DNA from: Aquarana catesbeiana
Taxonomy: Eukaryota > Chordata > Amphibia > Anura > Ranidae
DNA: 64,000 nucleotides
Direction of reading: 5' to 3'
NCBI RefSeq assembly: GCF_042186555.1
Contig: NC_133327.1
Coordinates: forward strand, 324,892,746 to 324,956,745
The number at the start of each line of letters is the position of its first letter. Within the stretch, counting starts at the first letter, position 1. Below the pieces are notes generated by a model. The model was not told the origin of the DNA. It did not search any database and saw only the letters and a program-made list of their open reading frames with translations. Positions 60,030-64,000 of this stretch are shown here, in pieces. Position numbers and translations under genes: made by a program.

Positions 60030-63000
60030 GTTGAAAGGATTTTTGGCTAACATAGTTTTTCTACAAGTAACCCATTTAAAACAGACATCAAAAATTACTT
60101 TCTAAAAATTAAAAATGAAAGATCTAAAAATTTCCCAATGTGGATGCACAGTTATTCGCCCAATAAAAGATCTAGGGGGACAGCAATAGGGTTTGATAAG
60201 AACACACAATTTACATCGAAAGCAATGGAGTCAGATCCCGAAGGGCGATATCTATTCATCAAGGGATCCCTATTTAATACCAACTATACCTTGGTGAATG
60301 CATACTGCCCTAACATACGTCCCTCTGCTTTTTTGAAAAGGTCTTAAATAAATTAGAGGGTTTCAGAGAAGGAAGATTGATAGTAGTGGGAGATTTCAAC
60401 TTTGTCTTTGACCCAGCTCTAGAGTTTAGAGGGAAAATATTTAAGGGCAATTAAACACAAACTTCATCAACTGCAGTTAGTAGAGGCATGGAGAATTTTG
60501 CATCCCAGAGATAAAGATTTTACATATTACTCTTTAATACACTTGTCATACTGTAGAACTGACTATATCTTATTAGATCATCAGTTATTAGAAGGGTTAC
60601 GAAAGATAGACATAAAATCAATAACGCTCTCAGACCATGCTCCAGTGGAGGCAGTCCTGGAGTTAAAGGACATCCCGACTGGACAGAGGTCTTGGAGAAT
60701 AGATGAATCTCTTTTGCACGATTCCAGGATAATGTGTGATTTAGAGAAGGAAATTATTTTATTTTTTAAAGAAAATAATAGAGAAAATATCGCTCCGACT
60801 GTATTCTGGGAAACGCATAAAGTTTATATGAGGAGGAGACTGATAGCAGAGAGGGCCAAGAGGAAAAAAATATGGCAAGCCCAGAAACAATCCCTTCTAC
60901 AAGAAATCCAGGCTTTGGAACAGTTACATAAAGGATTACAGGAAGTTCAAATTATGGCTACATTAACAGAAAAGTGAGAGACTCTGAGGGACCTGATGGA
61001 GCAAGATACTAAATGGGTATTTAACAGGACAAGTAGGAAGCATTATGAAATGGGGAATAAGCCCGGTAAATTGTTGGCAGGGGTAATTAAATCCAGAAGT
61101 AATTTGAATTATATAGCAAAAATGAAAGATAAGAAGGGGGAACTAAAATACTCTACAAAGATGTTACAAAGATTTTTCAAGAATATTACCAAATGCTGTA
61201 TAAAGTAAATAACACTAAATCCTGATGCTATACAACTTAGAAGAAATAAAATAGAGCAATATTTAGAAAAGGCAAAGTTACCAGCTATATCAGAAGAAGG
61301 TTCTATTAAGTTGGATCTAGAGATCTCAAGAGAGGAAATAGAACAGACAATTAAAAGTATTAAAGCAGGCAAAAGCCCAGGTCCGGATGGGTATACTTCA
61401 CTATTTTATAATTTTTTTTTAGGAATTCTAGTTCCTTATTTTCAGTAATACATGAACTCTATAGGGGGGTGTGGAAATACGGGAAGAAGCCCTAGGGGCC
61501 CAAATAACTCTCCTAGCTAAAGAAGGGAAAGATCAAACATTGTGTGCCACCTATAGGCCAATATCCTTGATCAATGAAGATATAAAGATCTACGCAAAGA
61601 TATTGGCCGAGAGGCTGAAACCCTTTATGTCAAAATGGATAGAAAAAGGTCAGGTGGGCTTTGTCCCTGGGAGGGAAGTGAGGGACAAATGTAATAAGAG
61701 CATTGCTTTTAATCCGTGGAGCCAAAAAGGGGAAAGAAACCATTATTATTCCTGTCAGTAGATGCTGAAAAGGCCTTTGACAGATTGGACTGGGAGTATA
61801 TGCTTGCGACATTGAGACATGCTGGCATAGGTTCACGTATGTATAATTGGATAGAGGCATTATACACCAGACCAACTGCTCAGGTACGAGTTAATGGGAC
61901 TCTTTCAGGTACCTTTACTCTTTATTAATGGTACACGTCAGTGATGCCCACTTTTGCCTTTACTTTTTGTCCTATCTCTGGAACCCTTGCTAGCAACTAT
62001 ACAGGCAAATCAGGAAATCAGGGGTGTGGAGGTGGCCGGACAAGAACATAAGGTTTCTGCATTTGCAAACAATATGATGTTATATGTCTCCAACCCGGGA
62101 CTAACACTCCCAAATATTTTAGCGGAATTTGAAAAGTATGGAGAAATTTCAAATTTAAAGATTAACCAAGAGAAGACAGAGATATTGAATGTCTCTGTTC
62201 CCTTAGCAGAATGTAGAGATCTTAGATCTCTATATCCTTTTGCTTGGAAGCAGAGGGGCTTAAAGTATCTTGGTGTTTTTCTATCTACTTCGGAGGTGGA
62301 TTTATACCAAGATAATTATTTGCCTTTGTTAAATAAAATTAAGCAAGACTTGAGGGGATATCCGGCGGATAAGCTGTCTTGGTTTGGCAGGATAAATGAT
62401 ATCAGGATGATGACTCTTCCGAAAGCCCTGCTTGTTTTTCAAACCCTCCCGATAAACATCCCAAAAGCCTACTTTAAAACTTAGAATATTGGAATATTGA
62501 TAAGTAGATTTATATGGAAAAACAGGAATCCTTGTATTTCCAATGGGACTTTGGTTAGACCGAGGTCCTGGGGGGGGGTTATATCTCCCAGATTTTGAGA
62601 GGTATCATGAGGCAGTGGTGTTACGGAGGACAATTGACTGGATTCATGGTACCTCTCAGAAAAAATAGGTATCATTGGAAGAAAACCTAAGCGGAATATG
62701 CCTTGGTCAAATAATTTGGGTACCAAGGCAATATAGGGACCTTCCCGGGGACGCAGCTCCAATAACAAAGGAAACCTTTAGAGCATGGGATAGCCTGTTT
62801 AAAAACAGACTATGGCAATATAACAGTCTGTTGATGCCCCTTTTTGGTACAAGCTACTTCCCACCAGGAAACGGGAATAAGTTATACCTGAGGTGGACAT
62901 TTTTGGACAATTTAAGATTAAAAGATGTCCTGAAGGGGAATACTCTCTGATCAATATTTGAGTTACGAGAAAGATATGGTGTTTCACCCTGGGATGTTTG

Positions 63001-63733
63001 GAGATATAGGCAGCTCCAGCATTTTGTGGATGCCTTCCCAAAACCCCTTCGTTCTATCAGGGAACTTAACCCATGGGAAAAACTCATGGACCAGGGGGGA
63101 TAAATGGTCATGGGATATCAAACATATATGGGATGTTGATTTCTCTCCCAGGACTAGGGCCACCATGCCTTCTGGAGAGTTGGGAACTTGAACTAAACCA
63201 ATCTATCATCATAGATTATGTACATTCTACGCCAATAGATACGAGAATAAAGGAAATGAACTATAAATTGTTAACTAAATGGTATTATGTCCCAGCAAAA
63301 CTTCATAAGATCAACTCAGAGGTATCACCGCTGTGCTGGAGAGAGTGCGGGTTGGAGGGCACACATGCCCATATATGGTGGCACTGCCCCCTGATTCAAC
63401 CATTTTGGAGAGAAATATTGAAAATGATTAAGAAGATTAGTGGGGTTGAGATCAGGAAAGATGCCTGGCAATGTTTGTTCCATGCCACGGGGGAGTCAAG
63501 GAAAAAATATAGAGCAGCAGTGGTACCGTTTTTGTTGAATGCAGCGAAAGCCCTAATTCCGAGGCAATGGAAACTAAAGGAAATTCACTCAATAAAGGAT
63601 TGGTTTAGGGAAGTAGATAAAACTAGATTGATGGAAGAACTAATATCTTGGGAAAATTACTGCAGACAGAGATTCTATGGAACTTGGAGAGGTTGGCTTG
63701 AGTTTAAACAATCAGGGACTTACTTAAGCTATA
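60030..63733 (+). mobile_element. L1/Tx1-clade non-LTR retrotransposon, 5'-truncated, decayed
   Basis: Endonuclease, reverse transcriptase and C-terminal zinc-knuckle regions appear in order on the plus strand. There is no ORF1. The 5' end starts inside the endonuclease, next to repeat R2. The 3' end is cut by an inserted Tc1 at 63734. Confidence 0.9.
60049..63733 (+). pseudogene. L1/Tx1 ORF2: endonuclease, reverse transcriptase, zinc knuckle
   Basis: Endonuclease (60049-60680): FLQVTH, where active copies have Glu in place of Val; then VNAYCPN, VVGDFNFV and TLSDHAPVEA. Reverse transcriptase (61230-62484): IKAGKSPGPDG, YRPISLIN, SVDAEKAFDRLDW (motif A Asp kept), CPLLFVLSLEPL, and FANNMMLYV, where the two catalytic Asp of motif C are both Asn. 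The C-terminal part (63073-63733) has CWRECGLEGTHAHIWWHC, a C-x3-C-x7-H-x4-C knuckle. At least six stops or frameshifts separate the pieces. It is dead both by frame breaks and by active-site loss. Confidence 0.9.
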
Positions 63734-64000
63734 CAGTCAGGTCCATAAATATTGGGACATCAACACAATTCTAATCTTTTTGGCTCTATACACCACCACA
63801 ATGGATTTGAAATGAAACGAACAAGATGTGCTTTAACTGCAGACTTTCAGCTTTAGTTTGAGGGTATTTACATCCAAATCAGGTGAACGGTGTAGGAATT
63901 ACAACAGTTTGTATATGTGCCTCCCACTTTTTAAGGGACAAAAAAGTAATGGGACAGATTTGCAATCGTCCATGAAACATTCACTTTTTAATATTTCAAT
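63734..64000 (+). mobile_element. Tc1/mariner element C, left end, cut by window edge
   Basis: CAGTCAGGTCCATAAATATT follows TA at 63732-63733 and is a typical vertebrate Tc1 terminus. The next 240 bases are the 5' untranslated part, with no transposase yet. It is inserted in the last coding part of the L1/Tx1 relic. Confidence 0.85.

Noticed and set aside
60000..64000. Possible upstream malic enzyme exons beyond 48387
   Set aside because: No minus-strand peptide resembling the preceding malic enzyme segments was found by eye; they are probably outside the window or missed.

Overview
The window looks like intronic, heavily transposon-loaded DNA from an anuran amphibian, most likely a large-genome frog such as a ranid. 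The reasons are vertebrate-type coding exons, together with Tc1/mariner copies, a DIRS tyrosine-recombinase retroelement, a sushi-type Ty3/Gypsy element, L2 and L1/Tx1 non-LTR elements, Penelope-like foldback debris and many MITE families. The species assignment is inference. No bacterial gene, tRNA, rRNA or CRISPR array was seen.

The only host gene supported by several exons is a malic enzyme on the minus strand, spread over at least 40.5 kb: exons at 48278-48387, 13930-14027 and 7859-7972. All have GT-AG borders and compatible phases. They encode the metal-binding FED and NDD segments, the GAGE dinucleotide motif and the DSKGL segment typical of NADP-dependent (ME1/ME3) enzymes. The intron between the first two is about 34 kb and holds most of the mobile DNA. 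A second host-like piece is a claudin-10-like exon remnant (56717-56893, minus), lying exactly between two arms of an inverted repeat.

Layout. 0.2-1.4 kb: truncated Tc1. 1.4-4.0 kb: Gypsy element with an inner solo LTR, both with matching 5-bp target duplications. 7.2-7.8 kb: MITE ending about 30 bp from a malic enzyme splice donor. 9.7-11.3 kb: palindromic Tc1 made of two inverted 3' halves. 12-29 kb: MITEs, including five copies of one family with ends like TGCCGCGTACACACG (a sixth lies at 38-45 kb). 32-38 kb: a Tc1 split by a satellite-bearing element, itself split by a 1.6-kb near-perfect palindrome; the Tc1 also carries 182 bp of DIRS recombinase sequence. 38-45 kb: one MITE copy split twice, by a 5.2-kb DIRS element and by a second foldback. 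45.5-50.5 kb: palindromic MITEs and the 5'-most visible malic enzyme exon. 52-53.7 kb: L2 relic. 56-59 kb: Penelope-like inverted repeats, claudin remnant and a hAT-type element carrying a minisatellite. 60-63.7 kb: L1/Tx1 relic, interrupted at its end by another Tc1 that runs off the window.

All transposon genes read here carry stops, frameshifts or lost catalytic residues, so none is likely autonomous. The most notable items are the DDE transposase/tyrosine recombinase chimera, the 807-bp-arm palindrome, the twice-split MITE and a family of asymmetric foldbacks with about 15-bp target duplications.
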